Positions 17,558 through 27,023 of a stretch of 39,827 bases of DNA are shown here, piece after piece (the stretch's first letter is position 1; each line of letters starts with the position of its first letter). The stretch spans positions 1 through 39,827 of the forward strand of contig DYSA01000002.1 in assembly GCA_020726425.1 (NCBI GenBank). Direction: 5' to 3'. The DNA is from Fibrobacter succinogenes (GTDB lineage Bacteria; Fibrobacterota; Chitinivibrionia; Chitinivibrionales; Chitinivibrionaceae). The notes below the pieces were generated by a model. The model saw only the letters and a list, made by a program, of their open reading frames with translations, was not told the DNA's origin and searched no databases. Both the position numbers and the translations under genes were made by a program.

Positions 17558-17616
17558 CGTTGTTGCTTACATAGGTTAATATAGAAAAAGGCAAAGAGAA
17601 AAGCATAAAAAAATAT
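17558..17616 (-). promoter_or_regulatory. Early promoter/leader P4 (no palindrome in spacer)
   Basis: TTATGC-N19-TATATTAACCTATGTAAGCAACAACG-AAGGAGTTTTTATG, leader identical to P2. Confidence 0.7.
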
Positions 17617-17621
17617 AAAAA

Positions 17622-17641
17622 GCCCCGATTTTCACCGAGGC
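17622..17641 (-). terminator. Rho-independent terminator
   Basis: Minus strand GCCTCG-GTGAAAAT-CGGGGC followed by TTTTTATATTTTTTT. Confidence 0.75.
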
Positions 17642-17654
17642 TTTCAAAAAATAG

Positions 17655-17676
17655 GATTGGTTTTTCAGAACCAATC
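17655..17676 (-). terminator. Second tandem terminator at the end of the late operon
   Basis: Perfect 8-bp arms GATTGGTT-CTGAAA-AACCAATC then CTATTTTTT. Confidence 0.7.
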
Positions 17677-18231
17677 AACTCTTCTGCAGGCTTTTTCTGA
17701 CCACCGCTGAATGTCCGCCGGGCTTACACCGTGAACACCGCCCGTTTCCCCTGTTCCGGGAATGGCAATTGAAACGACTTTCAAAAATACTTCTGCAACG
17801 TATTCACTGCAGAAATACGCCTCTTCAGAACCTTTAACATTTCCGAAAACAAAATTTGCATCACCTTTGAAATCGTATTGTTTCGTTTCAAGGCGATCTT
17901 TTGCAATTCCTTTTATACCCTGATCAATCATGTTCTGATCAACTCCTGAGTGCCTGAAAATATCAATTATAAAGTGCCGTTTGTTTTTCCGGTTGTACTC
18001 TTCAAGGCTGTTGATCTGAAGTCCTTCAGGCTTCATTTCTGCAATGTACTTTACACCGTTTGAATCGTAAATGATCCCGGCATGAGTTGAAACGAACTTA
18101 TCAACCTTGCCTTTCCCGGTGAATAATCTGATCAGGAAACCAAGGAAGCCAACGCCGCCACAAATAACAATGTCAAGCGGCTGAAGATTCTCATATTTGA
18201 TCTTTACGTTTTTTTCAAAATTGTTGTTCAC
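17665..18231 (-). CDS. YiiX-like permuted NlpC/P60 (papain-like) hydrolase
   Basis: LQPLDIVICGG...VSTHAGIIYDSNG...YFCSEYVAEVF. Confidence 0.65.
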   Translation of the reverse strand: MNNNFEKNVKIKYENLQPLDIVICGGVGFLGFLIRLFTGKGKVDKFVSTHAGIIYDSNGVKYIAEMKPEGLQINSLEEYNRKNKRHFIIDIFRHSGVDQNMIDQGIKGIAKDRLETKQYDFKGDANFVFGNVKGSEEAYFCSEYVAEVFLKVVSIAIPGTGETGGVHGVSPADIQRWSEKACRRVDWF

Positions 18232-18662
18232 GCTGCAGCCTTTCTTGTATCGGTAATGGTTATGAATACTTTTTTGCCTTTTGCAATTTCTGATTTAACA
18301 AAAGCAGTCATTTCTTTTTCAAGTGATCCTTGTATGATATTCGGTGCAATTGCATTCTTCGCAATCAACAGGCAACCTTTTGAATCAACTGCAGTATTCC
18401 CGCCGTGCATTCTTACACCATCGAAATTTACAACACCAACAAGCAGCGTCATTTTTCTTTTGAATCGTGTTGAATATGTCACGATCACTTCATAGCGTCC
18501 CGCCGGAATCGCGGTTTCACCGGGAACTTTTGCGGATCCGGCAGGCCGCACAACATCTTCAAGAGAATAACCCAAAAAAACGCCGTTCGTTGTCACGATT
18601 CCGCGAGTTGATTCAGTGTTGTAAAGTAATCTTACAAGATCAATTTCAGCTGTATTACTCAT
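18228..18662 (-). CDS. DUF5675-like protein
   Basis: GVFLGYSLEDVVRPAG...IPAGRYEVIVTYSTRFKRKMTLL...GVRMHGGNTAVDSKGCLLI. Confidence 0.7.
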   Translation of the reverse strand: MSNTAEIDLVRLLYNTESTRGIVTTNGVFLGYSLEDVVRPAGSAKVPGETAIPAGRYEVIVTYSTRFKRKMTLLVGVVNFDGVRMHGGNTAVDSKGCLLIAKNAIAPNIIQGSLEKEMTAFVKSEIAKGKKVFITITDTRKAAA

Positions 18663-19509
18663 TTTCTGCAACCTCTCTTCTGTCTCCATAAATTCGGCGT
18701 AATGCCTTTTCATATCGTGTTCTTGCATCGGAAATTTTCTTTCTTTCCGTGTCCTTTGCTCTCATGATTGCACCGATCATTTCCCGGTAATAGGAAATCG
18801 TGAACGATTCCGGTGTTCTCTCAAAATCAGGTTTTCCCATTAAACCAACAGGAAAATTGCTGAACATTTGTTCCCAGATCGCCCGGTGAACATCCTTGTT
18901 TTCATTGATAATACGCTGTTCGAGTTCTGTCGGTGTCATTTCATCATAGCCATTGCGGAAAACGTTTACTTTCGCAACTTCAAGGCCTACTTTGAAAGCA
19001 TCACTCAAAACAGCTTCATACCCTTTCATTTGAGCATTCAAAAAACCATCGGAAAAACAGCAGCTTCCACCATCATCAGGGCACGTGAAATTCAAATGTT
19101 CATGCCTGATCGAATCACGGAATCTCTGAGTAATATCAAATTTTAAAACGCTCATTTTGCCTTCAATAAGGCTTTCACGTGTTGAATGATATTCTTCGCG
19201 TGCCGTGTATCTTTCCTCTTCAAAAACTTCCTTTTCAAGTAAAACAAGATCAGTTTTATTCTTGATCTGATCTTCCATGTTTGCAATTTCAGAAGCGTGA
19301 ATCTTTTTCATTGAATCAAGTTCTTGTTTATGCAATTCAACCTTCCCGGATAAGTCATCAATCGAAGTTTTACGATCCGCCGTATTCCGGTTTCTTTTCC
19401 ATTCATTAAACATTGCATAAACTGCAATAGCTGCACTCGAAATGAACAAACTCAAATCTCCATTCATTGCAACTGGTGCTGCTTTTGTAATTGCTTCAAC
19501 TGGCATCAT
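18655..19509 (-). CDS. Membrane-anchored coiled-coil protein, lysis-region candidate
   Basis: N-terminal hydrophobic LSLFISSAAIAVYAMF followed by long charged coiled coil. Confidence 0.5.
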   Translation of the reverse strand: MMPVEAITKAAPVAMNGDLSLFISSAAIAVYAMFNEWKRNRNTADRKTSIDDLSGKVELHKQELDSMKKIHASEIANMEDQIKNKTDLVLLEKEVFEEERYTAREEYHSTRESLIEGKMSVLKFDITQRFRDSIRHEHLNFTCPDDGGSCCFSDGFLNAQMKGYEAVLSDAFKVGLEVAKVNVFRNGYDEMTPTELEQRIINENKDVHRAIWEQMFSNFPVGLMGKPDFERTPESFTISYYREMIGAIMRAKDTERKKISDARTRYEKALRRIYGDRREVAENE

Positions 19510-20345
19510 TTCGCCTTGATAATGTAGTAAAGTGCAGTATACGGCATTCTGTTTTCATGTAATCCACTTCCGCCGGTTTTCCCTGATCTTCCTGAATGAT
19601 CACCTGAGTTTGAAGCTTGCCCCTCACCTTCGCCAGCCGGGAAAGGGTTCTGCGGGTTGTCGCCTGTTCCGTGATCATGTTCAGGCATTTCAGAAATTTC
19701 AAGCTTATGTTTAGCTGTTCCACCGGCATCACCGAACGCGTAATTGTATGAACCGCTCGAATCTGTATGACCACCAACGCCAATGATCGCTTGCCCTGCA
19801 AACTCTGGCAATTTCGTTGGATCAGTTTTACCAATTGCAATGAAGTGTTCTTTCAGTTTTGGGAATTTGATTGCATCAAATACAGAACCGTCAATGATCA
19901 ACCATGAATCAGTTGAAACGGCAAGAGAAGCCGCATTCCCGTAATATGGAACAACTGTTCCAATTGGAGTGCCAACAAAAGCTTCAACGCTTGTGACACG
20001 GGTATCAAGTGAATCAAGTTCCGCGTCTTGCTCAACGTTTTTCACGCGACCTGCTTCTGCTTGTGCTGCTGCCTGACCTGCAACGTTTGAAACTGCTGTA
20101 AGTTCAGTATCAAGCTGTGAAATCTGATCCGTGTGAACTTGTTCCTGTTGATTGAACCAAGCAGTCCATTTTGAAACTACACGACCAAGCCAGTTGAAAA
20201 ACTGCCGTGACGGGTATTCATCATAAACATACCCTTTTTCACTGTGTGAACTTGTTGGATTCTCAACGTTTGGTTGTCCGCTTGTTGGATCGTTGACAAT
20301 ATCGCCATCAGCCCAACGCGGCAAATCAGTTGGTTTTGTAATCAT
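19506..20345 (-). CDS. Tail-fibre/tail-collar domain protein
   Basis: IGTVVPYYG...WLIIDGSVFD...LPEFAGQAIIGVGGH...HDHGTG...MPYTALYYIIKAK. Confidence 0.8.
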   Translation of the reverse strand: MITKPTDLPRWADGDIVNDPTSGQPNVENPTSSHSEKGYVYDEYPSRQFFNWLGRVVSKWTAWFNQQEQVHTDQISQLDTELTAVSNVAGQAAAQAEAGRVKNVEQDAELDSLDTRVTSVEAFVGTPIGTVVPYYGNAASLAVSTDSWLIIDGSVFDAIKFPKLKEHFIAIGKTDPTKLPEFAGQAIIGVGGHTDSSGSYNYAFGDAGGTAKHKLEISEMPEHDHGTGDNPQNPFPAGEGEGQASNSGDHSGRSGKTGGSGLHENRMPYTALYYIIKAK

Positions 20346-20358
20346 GCTTTACTCTCTT

Positions 20359-20916
20359 TCAAAAAAACGATTCTCCGTAATATCCGCCTGCGTGTAAAAT
20401 AGTTCCGTCCGGCTTCCTTTCGGAATACGGTTTTCCCGGTAATGGATCAACTGAACCTTCTTTTTCCCATGTCAGATACATTTTCCCGGCTTTGACTTCA
20501 CGTGCGTAAATTTTAACGCCGCCGGCTTTGTAGTGCTTTACTCTCTGAACGAAATCGGAAGGAACGCCGGAATTCCCCGCCGGTGTGTTCACGATCAGTT
20601 CAATTGTTGCCGGGAATCGTTCACGAAGTTTCAAAGATACGCCTGAAGGAAGTTCAATTCTTGCAGCCTTCAAAATGCTGTCATTGTCACCGCACGAAAG
20701 CACAAGTTCTGAACGGTATTCAATCGCCTTCCTGTATGAACTATCTGGTCTACCCTTTCGAGGTTCGCCGATCAAGGCACCAATTGAATCAAGCTGCACA
20801 CCGATTGCACCTTTTATGATCGTTGAATAGTTCACGCTTTCAGCGGTTCCACGAAGCAAAAGAATTTCATTTGCGATTGCTCTTATTTTCCCTTTTAAAC
20901 GATCAGCCATTTTCAA
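20359..20916 (-). CDS. DUF2612-like tail protein
   Basis: AIGVQLDSIGALIGEPRKGRPDSSYRKAIEYRSELVLSCGDNDSIL. Confidence 0.75.
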   Translation of the reverse strand: MKMADRLKGKIRAIANEILLLRGTAESVNYSTIIKGAIGVQLDSIGALIGEPRKGRPDSSYRKAIEYRSELVLSCGDNDSILKAARIELPSGVSLKLRERFPATIELIVNTPAGNSGVPSDFVQRVKHYKAGGVKIYAREVKAGKMYLTWEKEGSVDPLPGKPYSERKPDGTILHAGGYYGESFF

Positions 20917-21110
20917 AGCTCCAATTCAAATTTTTGTATAGGATCAATAAATTGCTGAAGAAGAAGTGAAACCGCTGCTTCTGCCGGATTATCAGAAATA
21001 TCAGTTCCGCCGGATCTCAAATATCCTACTGTTGAAATACAAAGAACATCGACAGGGCTGTTTTGCCCTGCCGTTGCAATGTCAACAGCTCTTGCAAGCT
21101 CTGCCGCCAT
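20913..21110 (-). CDS. Small hypothetical tail-region protein
   Basis: 65-aa ORF between tail genes. Confidence 0.5.
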   Translation of the reverse strand: MAAELARAVDIATAGQNSPVDVLCISTVGYLRSGGTDISDNPAEAAVSLLLQQFIDPIQKFELEL

Positions 21111-21120
21111 TATTTACGCC

Positions 21121-23652
21121 TTATGAAAGGGGAAAACGTTCTGTTGTTGTGATCGATACTTTGAAACATTCTGTTGCACCATCGGCCTTGTAGAATGTGA
21201 CAACGTTTCCATCTTTTTTGAATCTTCCACGCAAGCCGGCTGCAACAATTTCAATTGCATCTTCAAGAGTTGTTCCGTCACTGGTTGAAGTGGAAAGCTG
21301 AATATTGCTGATATTCCCGGTTGAAGGAAGCTTTGCAACGATCTTTGCAATTTCAACAGCGTTTGCCTGAACAGCAGAAAGAATTGCAGCACATTCAGCA
21401 TCAACGTTGCTGTTGATAATGTTCACCGCACTATTCAATTCAGTTGTTTTTGCAACTGCTGCAAACTGTGTTCTGATCCAAGCGTCAAGAACTGCAATAT
21501 CTGCATTGGTATCTTCACCGGTTGTTTTGATCAATGCAACGGAAGTGCTGATTGAATTTACAGTTGTTTGAACTGCTGCAACTGAAGTTTCAATATTGCT
21601 TTCAATGCTTCCCGCAACAAGTCCTGCAACTGGAACATAATTTCTGAAACTCTTCGCGATCACTTCACGGTTCGTTGCAGAATCGGCAAGAGTTGCAGCA
21701 CCCGGCGTTTCACTGTAAAGATTCGTTTGCCGCCCGAAATATTTGTCAATTGCGTTTTCTGTATAAATGAAATCGCTTGAAAGAATTGTCGGTGAGTCGG
21801 TACTATCAAGACGGTAATAGAGTTCAAATACACCCGTCAATCCTGAAACTGGTTCAACCTTCATCGATCCTGAATAATTAGGGTGAGCAACTGCAAGAGT
21901 TGTAAGGGCTGCATCTTTGTAAATCTTCCCGTTTTTGCTTGATCCTGCAGCGTCTTTGATCATAAGACCTAAACCGTTGTCGGTTGCTTCCATGTTCCCC
22001 TCACTGTCATAAACATAACAGCGAATTCTTACCGCTCTTGTTCCTGTTGTCGGGATTGTCCCGCTGTCTGGAATTGTTGTCACGAAAGTTGTGTTGTTTC
22101 TGATCGCAAGAACATCATTTTGACTTGCAATCAATCCAACTGTCGGAAGTTTTGCATAAATAGCAGAAACCTTTGCAGCAATAGAATCAGCATCGAAATC
22201 AGCATACCCCGTTGCACCTTTACGTGAACGAATACCTGAACCGGTACCGTTCCCGATCACGTCAATTCCGGCACCGTTCAGAAGTGATTCAAAAATTGCA
22301 CCTGCACCTGATCTGCTTACGGCGTAGAAACCTGCATTTGAAATACTATCCAAGAACAACGCTTCACCGTCACTCTTCACGACAATTCCGGGGTGTTCAA
22401 GTCCTGTGATTTTTACAACTGCAACATCACCTGAACCGGTTTCAGGTGCCGCGGTTGTTATAAGTTCAAGAGCTGCACCCGTATCACTTTGAATTTTAAC
22501 TGCAGATTTTTCTAAACCACGAGTCCAGATATTTACCGCTGTAGAATCTTCAGAGGTAATTCCAACAGTACCATCAAGCATTGCACTATATGCACCATTG
22601 CTTTTTATTCCAATATGACCACTTGCAGCAAATCCGTTTCCAGTAGAAGACGCAGAGTGTGCGGCGATTCCTGCAGCACCAAATAAGCCCGTATCTGTCG
22701 CTTCAGCATAAACACCTGTCATATTTGCAATTGCATGAATACCTGCAAAATTTCCGCTTGCTTTTAATCCAACACCGCCGGTTCCTGATCCTTCACAAAG
22801 AACAGCAGAAGTTTCAACGGCTTTTGCATAAATCGCATGACTGATATTTGTATAACCAGCTGAAGAACTCCCCGCAATAAGCTTCATCGCATCTCCGCCG
22901 TAAGGTGCTGAAGCACCTGTTCCCGATCCTCCAATAGCTTCAATTGCACTTCCGCCGCTTCCGCCTTTTACATAGAAACCTATTCCCTTCGCACTTGTCT
23001 TTTCAATCAAAACAGAAGAAGAGGTTGCAGAATCGAATGTGCTTGTAAATGTCGCGGCTTCTGCACCGGTACTATTCACGGCAAGGCCTTTTCCTGAATT
23101 ACCTTCAATCAGGAATGCAGGAATTGAAGAAAGCGTGTTTTTAACATAAAAAGCAGGTGCAGCAAGCGAACTTGAATTCTCAAATCGTGAACACCCGTCA
23201 ACTTTCAATGCGTAAGTTGTCCCGTCACCGGTCAAGTATAATTGCTTCAGTTTAAGCGTTGCGGTTCCGTTGTCAACAGCTGCACCTTTAATTCCTCTTA
23301 AATCAGCAGGGATTCCAACGCCATCAGCAACGCTTCCAGCAATAAGAGCATTGTAAATATTCGCCGGATAAACGGTGTATTGCTGCCATGCAACAAGGCA
23401 CCCTGTGACTTTCACCGAAATGATGAAAACGCCCGGCGTATTTGTATCTGTTGCGTTCAGAACAACACTATAAAAACCATTACCAAGGTGAACAGGTGCT
23501 GTTGTGCTATTCTTTGCAGAAAACGAACCACCATCTTTCACCAGTTTAATATCTGCAGCGGCAATTGTTGCTGAAGTTGCAAGTGTTTTACCATCTTCAT
23601 TCACTATCGGCCCGATTACAACCGTTGTTGCTGTACTTTGTTTTAAAAACAT
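21121..23652 (-). CDS. Large tail-fibre-like / putative receptor-binding protein
   Basis: 843 aa; fibre-like N-terminus and G/S/A-rich repeats (KGIGFYVKGGSGG, VGLKASGNFAGIHA, FAASGHIGIKSNGAYSAM) suggesting beta-helix. Confidence 0.65.
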   Translation of the reverse strand: MFLKQSTATTVVIGPIVNEDGKTLATSATIAAADIKLVKDGGSFSAKNSTTAPVHLGNGFYSVVLNATDTNTPGVFIISVKVTGCLVAWQQYTVYPANIYNALIAGSVADGVGIPADLRGIKGAAVDNGTATLKLKQLYLTGDGTTYALKVDGCSRFENSSSLAAPAFYVKNTLSSIPAFLIEGNSGKGLAVNSTGAEAATFTSTFDSATSSSVLIEKTSAKGIGFYVKGGSGGSAIEAIGGSGTGASAPYGGDAMKLIAGSSSAGYTNISHAIYAKAVETSAVLCEGSGTGGVGLKASGNFAGIHAIANMTGVYAEATDTGLFGAAGIAAHSASSTGNGFAASGHIGIKSNGAYSAMLDGTVGITSEDSTAVNIWTRGLEKSAVKIQSDTGAALELITTAAPETGSGDVAVVKITGLEHPGIVVKSDGEALFLDSISNAGFYAVSRSGAGAIFESLLNGAGIDVIGNGTGSGIRSRKGATGYADFDADSIAAKVSAIYAKLPTVGLIASQNDVLAIRNNTTFVTTIPDSGTIPTTGTRAVRIRCYVYDSEGNMEATDNGLGLMIKDAAGSSKNGKIYKDAALTTLAVAHPNYSGSMKVEPVSGLTGVFELYYRLDSTDSPTILSSDFIYTENAIDKYFGRQTNLYSETPGAATLADSATNREVIAKSFRNYVPVAGLVAGSIESNIETSVAAVQTTVNSISTSVALIKTTGEDTNADIAVLDAWIRTQFAAVAKTTELNSAVNIINSNVDAECAAILSAVQANAVEIAKIVAKLPSTGNISNIQLSTSTSDGTTLEDAIEIVAAGLRGRFKKDGNVVTFYKADGATECFKVSITTTERFPLS

Positions 23653-23667
23653 AGCCTTACGCTCCTT

Positions 23668-24330
23668 TTACATTCTTGAATTTCTATATTGTCGATCTGT
23701 TCCAACTGAAACATCAGGTGAGTATACTTCCCACGTTATACCAAGCCGCTTAATTTCTGCAAAATAATTATAATACGCCGTGTCCATCGTGAGAACTATT
23801 CCATCCATAGGGGAATCAACTTCATCATACCAATCTTGAAGGAAATTAGGTGAAGCAGGAATAAGATTCATAGAATACGAATTTGCTGCACCAATTGGAG
23901 TTGATACGCTCCCGATAAGATTTGACCAAATAGAATCAATTGGCGGGAAATCGTCAAATTGTGGTGCCCTTGCCCCCCAAGGCGGTTGATTCCATTGATC
24001 ATGATTTCTTCTATTTTGAAGAAAAGCTTTCAGTGTTTTGGTGATACCTGCAATATTGCTTGTTCCCCATTGAATATTTAATCTTACATTTTGAACAGTC
24101 CAGCCGGCACCCCAACGAATTGCAGGATCATCATAAATGTCCGCCGGGTTAAATCTGAAGTATGCTTCAGAACAATACCCAACACCGCCACCACGCTGAA
24201 AGCCTCCCACTCTTGGCGGAATCGTACTACCATAGGAATCAGCAGTTGCATGATTTACAACCGTATAATTGTTGTACTCAAGCCATGTTCCATTATTTGC
24301 CCAAAGACCTGCAGAATATTCAAGTCCCAT
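23668..24330 (-). CDS. Hypothetical structural protein of tail region
   Basis: 220 aa, aromatic-rich, beta-type composition, between fibre and baseplate genes. Confidence 0.55.
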   Translation of the reverse strand: MGLEYSAGLWANNGTWLEYNNYTVVNHATADSYGSTIPPRVGGFQRGGGVGYCSEAYFRFNPADIYDDPAIRWGAGWTVQNVRLNIQWGTSNIAGITKTLKAFLQNRRNHDQWNQPPWGARAPQFDDFPPIDSIWSNLIGSVSTPIGAANSYSMNLIPASPNFLQDWYDEVDSPMDGIVLTMDTAYYNYFAEIKRLGITWEVYSPDVSVGTDRQYRNSRM

Positions 24331-24333
24331 TTT

Positions 24334-25791
24334 TTACCCCGTGATCATGATTCGTGAACTGTCAAACTGCAGCCGTTCAAATGGATCAACAATCAGCAGG
24401 CCGGCAGTATAAACAGGAATTGCACCCTTTCCGATCTCAACCGTTGCCGTTCCGATTCCTGCAACGCTATAAATTGCAGCGTAAAAAGCAGCTGCAGGCA
24501 TATCAACACCCATCGGATAATTTGAACCGATTGCAACCGCTGCAGCCTGAATTTTTTCTTTATAATCAGCCTGCCGGCTCATATCTGGATTGACTTGAAC
24601 AACAATTCTCACGTGTGCCGGGCTGTAAACAGGCCGTGAAAATTTGACTTCCTGTGAATTTCCTGAATTGTCGATCACTGAAACTGAAGTTGAACCAATC
24701 GTTTCAATTCCGCCGGGCTTGCTTGCCCAAATAGCCCCGCCAACTTCTTCATCAATTCCAAGTTCACCATCAGCAACAATTGCTATTGAATGAGGCGGCA
24801 TGATTCCTTTTGATACGCTTGAATCGTTTTCCTGAACAGAACAGAAAGAAACTCCGTTCACATTTCTTACAGAGTTCGCAACCGCGTCAATTGTTCCAGC
24901 CTTCGCACTTGAAAAAGCGTTCAGAACTCGCAATCTCAATTCAGTATCATTTTCAATTCCAGAACCGGGGCGAATATCAAAAATATTCGATACTTCAACA
25001 AGGCCTGAAACCGGTGTTACGATCTGATTTATTGAATATGAACCGCCGTTAAATGTCCCATCTTCCAAGGCCTGAAAGTTTCCAGCCGTTCCGATTTCAT
25101 CAATCACAATCGATGTGAAACTATTCAATTTGAAATCATATTCATCTTGCGAAGGAACAATTTCAAAATCTGAATTGGTTGCTTTGCAAATGAATCTGCT
25201 GTCGGTGCTGATCCTTGCTGAAAGATAGGCCGCAACCGTTTCAGGTGTATCACCATCGATTGCAGTATAAACAGCATCAAAAACGCCGCTTCCATCGATA
25301 TTTGATAATGAAATTCTGAAAACCTGACCAGCTCCCGGCGTGACGGTGATCTTTGCCCGTAGAATAACCAACTGATCAGGCGTGATTGTTTCATGCTGCA
25401 CAAGCTGAAAAACTGGTTCACCTTCAACACTTGGTGCCTTTGCCTTTGTTCCGCTTGGAATCAATACCGTTCCGCCGTATTTGGCGATCAATGCAACGCG
25501 GCTTGTTGCCTTTGTTGCACCTCTTCGATAGATTCCACGGAAGAACGCCACATCTTCAAGATTGGCACCTTCAGAACCGTTTATGCTTTTACCTGCAGCA
25601 ACCATTGAAAGAACTTCCCAAAGATCGGCAATTACCTTTGAAACAACTCCGATTTCTTGCCCTGTTGTGCTGCTTGCACTAACATCAAGATCATCGCCGA
25701 AAGCACCTTTGAAACCTGTCTCAAGGTCTGAAATAATATCGCTGAGTCTCTTTGTAACAAAGCCGGCTGCAGTTACACCGTAATTGCTCAT
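24334..25791 (-). CDS. Baseplate J-like protein
   Basis: YGVTAAGFVTKRLSDIISDLETGFKGAFGDDLDVSASSTTGQEIGVVSKVIADLWE, typical gpJ-like start. Confidence 0.9.
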   Translation of the reverse strand: MSNYGVTAAGFVTKRLSDIISDLETGFKGAFGDDLDVSASSTTGQEIGVVSKVIADLWEVLSMVAAGKSINGSEGANLEDVAFFRGIYRRGATKATSRVALIAKYGGTVLIPSGTKAKAPSVEGEPVFQLVQHETITPDQLVILRAKITVTPGAGQVFRISLSNIDGSGVFDAVYTAIDGDTPETVAAYLSARISTDSRFICKATNSDFEIVPSQDEYDFKLNSFTSIVIDEIGTAGNFQALEDGTFNGGSYSINQIVTPVSGLVEVSNIFDIRPGSGIENDTELRLRVLNAFSSAKAGTIDAVANSVRNVNGVSFCSVQENDSSVSKGIMPPHSIAIVADGELGIDEEVGGAIWASKPGGIETIGSTSVSVIDNSGNSQEVKFSRPVYSPAHVRIVVQVNPDMSRQADYKEKIQAAAVAIGSNYPMGVDMPAAAFYAAIYSVAGIGTATVEIGKGAIPVYTAGLLIVDPFERLQFDSSRIMITG

Positions 25792-26144
25792 ATTGATTCC
25801 TTTCTTCGTATTTCTCCATAAACGGAATCTGCAATGAATTCAACGTAAAGTTTACGCTCTTTTTTATCGAAATTGATCACGAATTTCTTCAATCGTGTAA
25901 TCTCAGGATCGCGTGTAATTGTTCCCCGCATGATTCCTGAAATCAGCTGCAAGTTCGGGTTCTTTTTTCCAAGCATTCCAAAATTAACCGAACCGCCTGA
26001 AGTATCAAGAAACCATTCACCGCAAATGTGACCAAGCTTGATTCTTATTCTTTGCACAAGTGCTTCGGATCCGCTGATTATTCGTTGATCTCTGTTTACT
26101 GTTTCCAAGTCCCACGTATTAGGATCAAGAGCAAAATCTTTCAT
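25788..26144 (-). CDS. Baseplate wedge protein, gp25/DUF2634-like
   Basis: RIKLGHICGEWFLDTSGGSVNF...EITRLKKFVINFDKKERKLYVEF; start MKDFALDP. Confidence 0.75.
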   Translation of the reverse strand: MKDFALDPNTWDLETVNRDQRIISGSEALVQRIRIKLGHICGEWFLDTSGGSVNFGMLGKKNPNLQLISGIMRGTITRDPEITRLKKFVINFDKKERKLYVEFIADSVYGEIRRKESI

Positions 26145-26145
26145 T

Positions 26146-26520
26146 TTACATTCCCCCGGCCTTCGTTTGGCCTGCTGCTGAAATTTTAACGGAACAAACA
26201 CACGGAACAACAGTTTGACCAACTGTGAACGATCCGTTACAAATGCCTGAATCATTTTCGCGTAATGGTTTCAGCTTATCAGTTGAGCATTTCACCGCCG
26301 TTGGTAAAATGGTTGCAACACCTGTTATAAATACGCCACCAGTTAGAACGCAACCAGTAGCCGTGATTGTCATTTGTTCACAATAGACGTTTTTATGATC
26401 AGCAAGCAAACGCGGTGCTTGTGCTGCAACTGGTATCATGCCATCAGGCAAACCGGGAACGGCAGCGGTTTTCTGCTGATATTCAAGTTTGAATCCCGGA
26501 ACTGCAAAAAGATTATTCAC
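26146..26520 (-). CDS. Baseplate/spike-region protein, possibly PAAR-like
   Basis: Position next to gp138-like gene; Gly/Val/Thr-rich. Confidence 0.4.
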   Translation of the reverse strand: MNNLFAVPGFKLEYQQKTAAVPGLPDGMIPVAAQAPRLLADHKNVYCEQMTITATGCVLTGGVFITGVATILPTAVKCSTDKLKPLRENDSGICNGSFTVGQTVVPCVCSVKISAAGQTKAGGM

Positions 26521-27023
26521 GGTTTAATCTCCAAGGCACCATTGTTGAATGAAATTGAACCGCTTTTCTGCATAACAACTTCAGCTTTCCCGAAAATAAT
26601 TCTTGCCGCACCGTCACCCTTTCGGGCAATTCCTTTGCCTGAAGAGAAAAGCCCCGGAATTGCAACAGCATCAGAAATGCTGTGTTTTCTTCCATCGTCA
26701 CTTTCGCCGGCCTGACCTGATTGCTGCCAGCCTTCAATCGATCTTTCACAAAAAATCAGAAGAACTCCGGTTCCAACTTCAACGGGGAAATCTAAACCAA
26801 AATCAGCGGTTCCCGGAAACACCAAAGGAACGTCAGGGATTACAGGAAGATCACCAATTGAACCATCGGAAAGGGGAAGTTTGATCAGTGGCTTTACGTC
26901 AACGGTTCCGGCTGCTGAATCATAGCTTTCAACTGATCCTGGCATTGAAGTGTGAATGCCTGAAATCATTCTTGCACAAACTGTTTCAATTGCTTCCTGA
27001 AGTGCTTCGGCTTCATGTGTCAT
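26517..27023 (-). CDS. Baseplate spike protein, Gp138 N-terminal-domain type
   Basis: SMPGSVESYDSAAGTVDVKPLIK...PVIPDVPLVFPG...GVLLIFCERSIEGW. Confidence 0.8.
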   Translation of the reverse strand: MTHEAEALQEAIETVCARMISGIHTSMPGSVESYDSAAGTVDVKPLIKLPLSDGSIGDLPVIPDVPLVFPGTADFGLDFPVEVGTGVLLIFCERSIEGWQQSGQAGESDDGRKHSISDAVAIPGLFSSGKGIARKGDGAARIIFGKAEVVMQKSGSISFNNGALEIKP

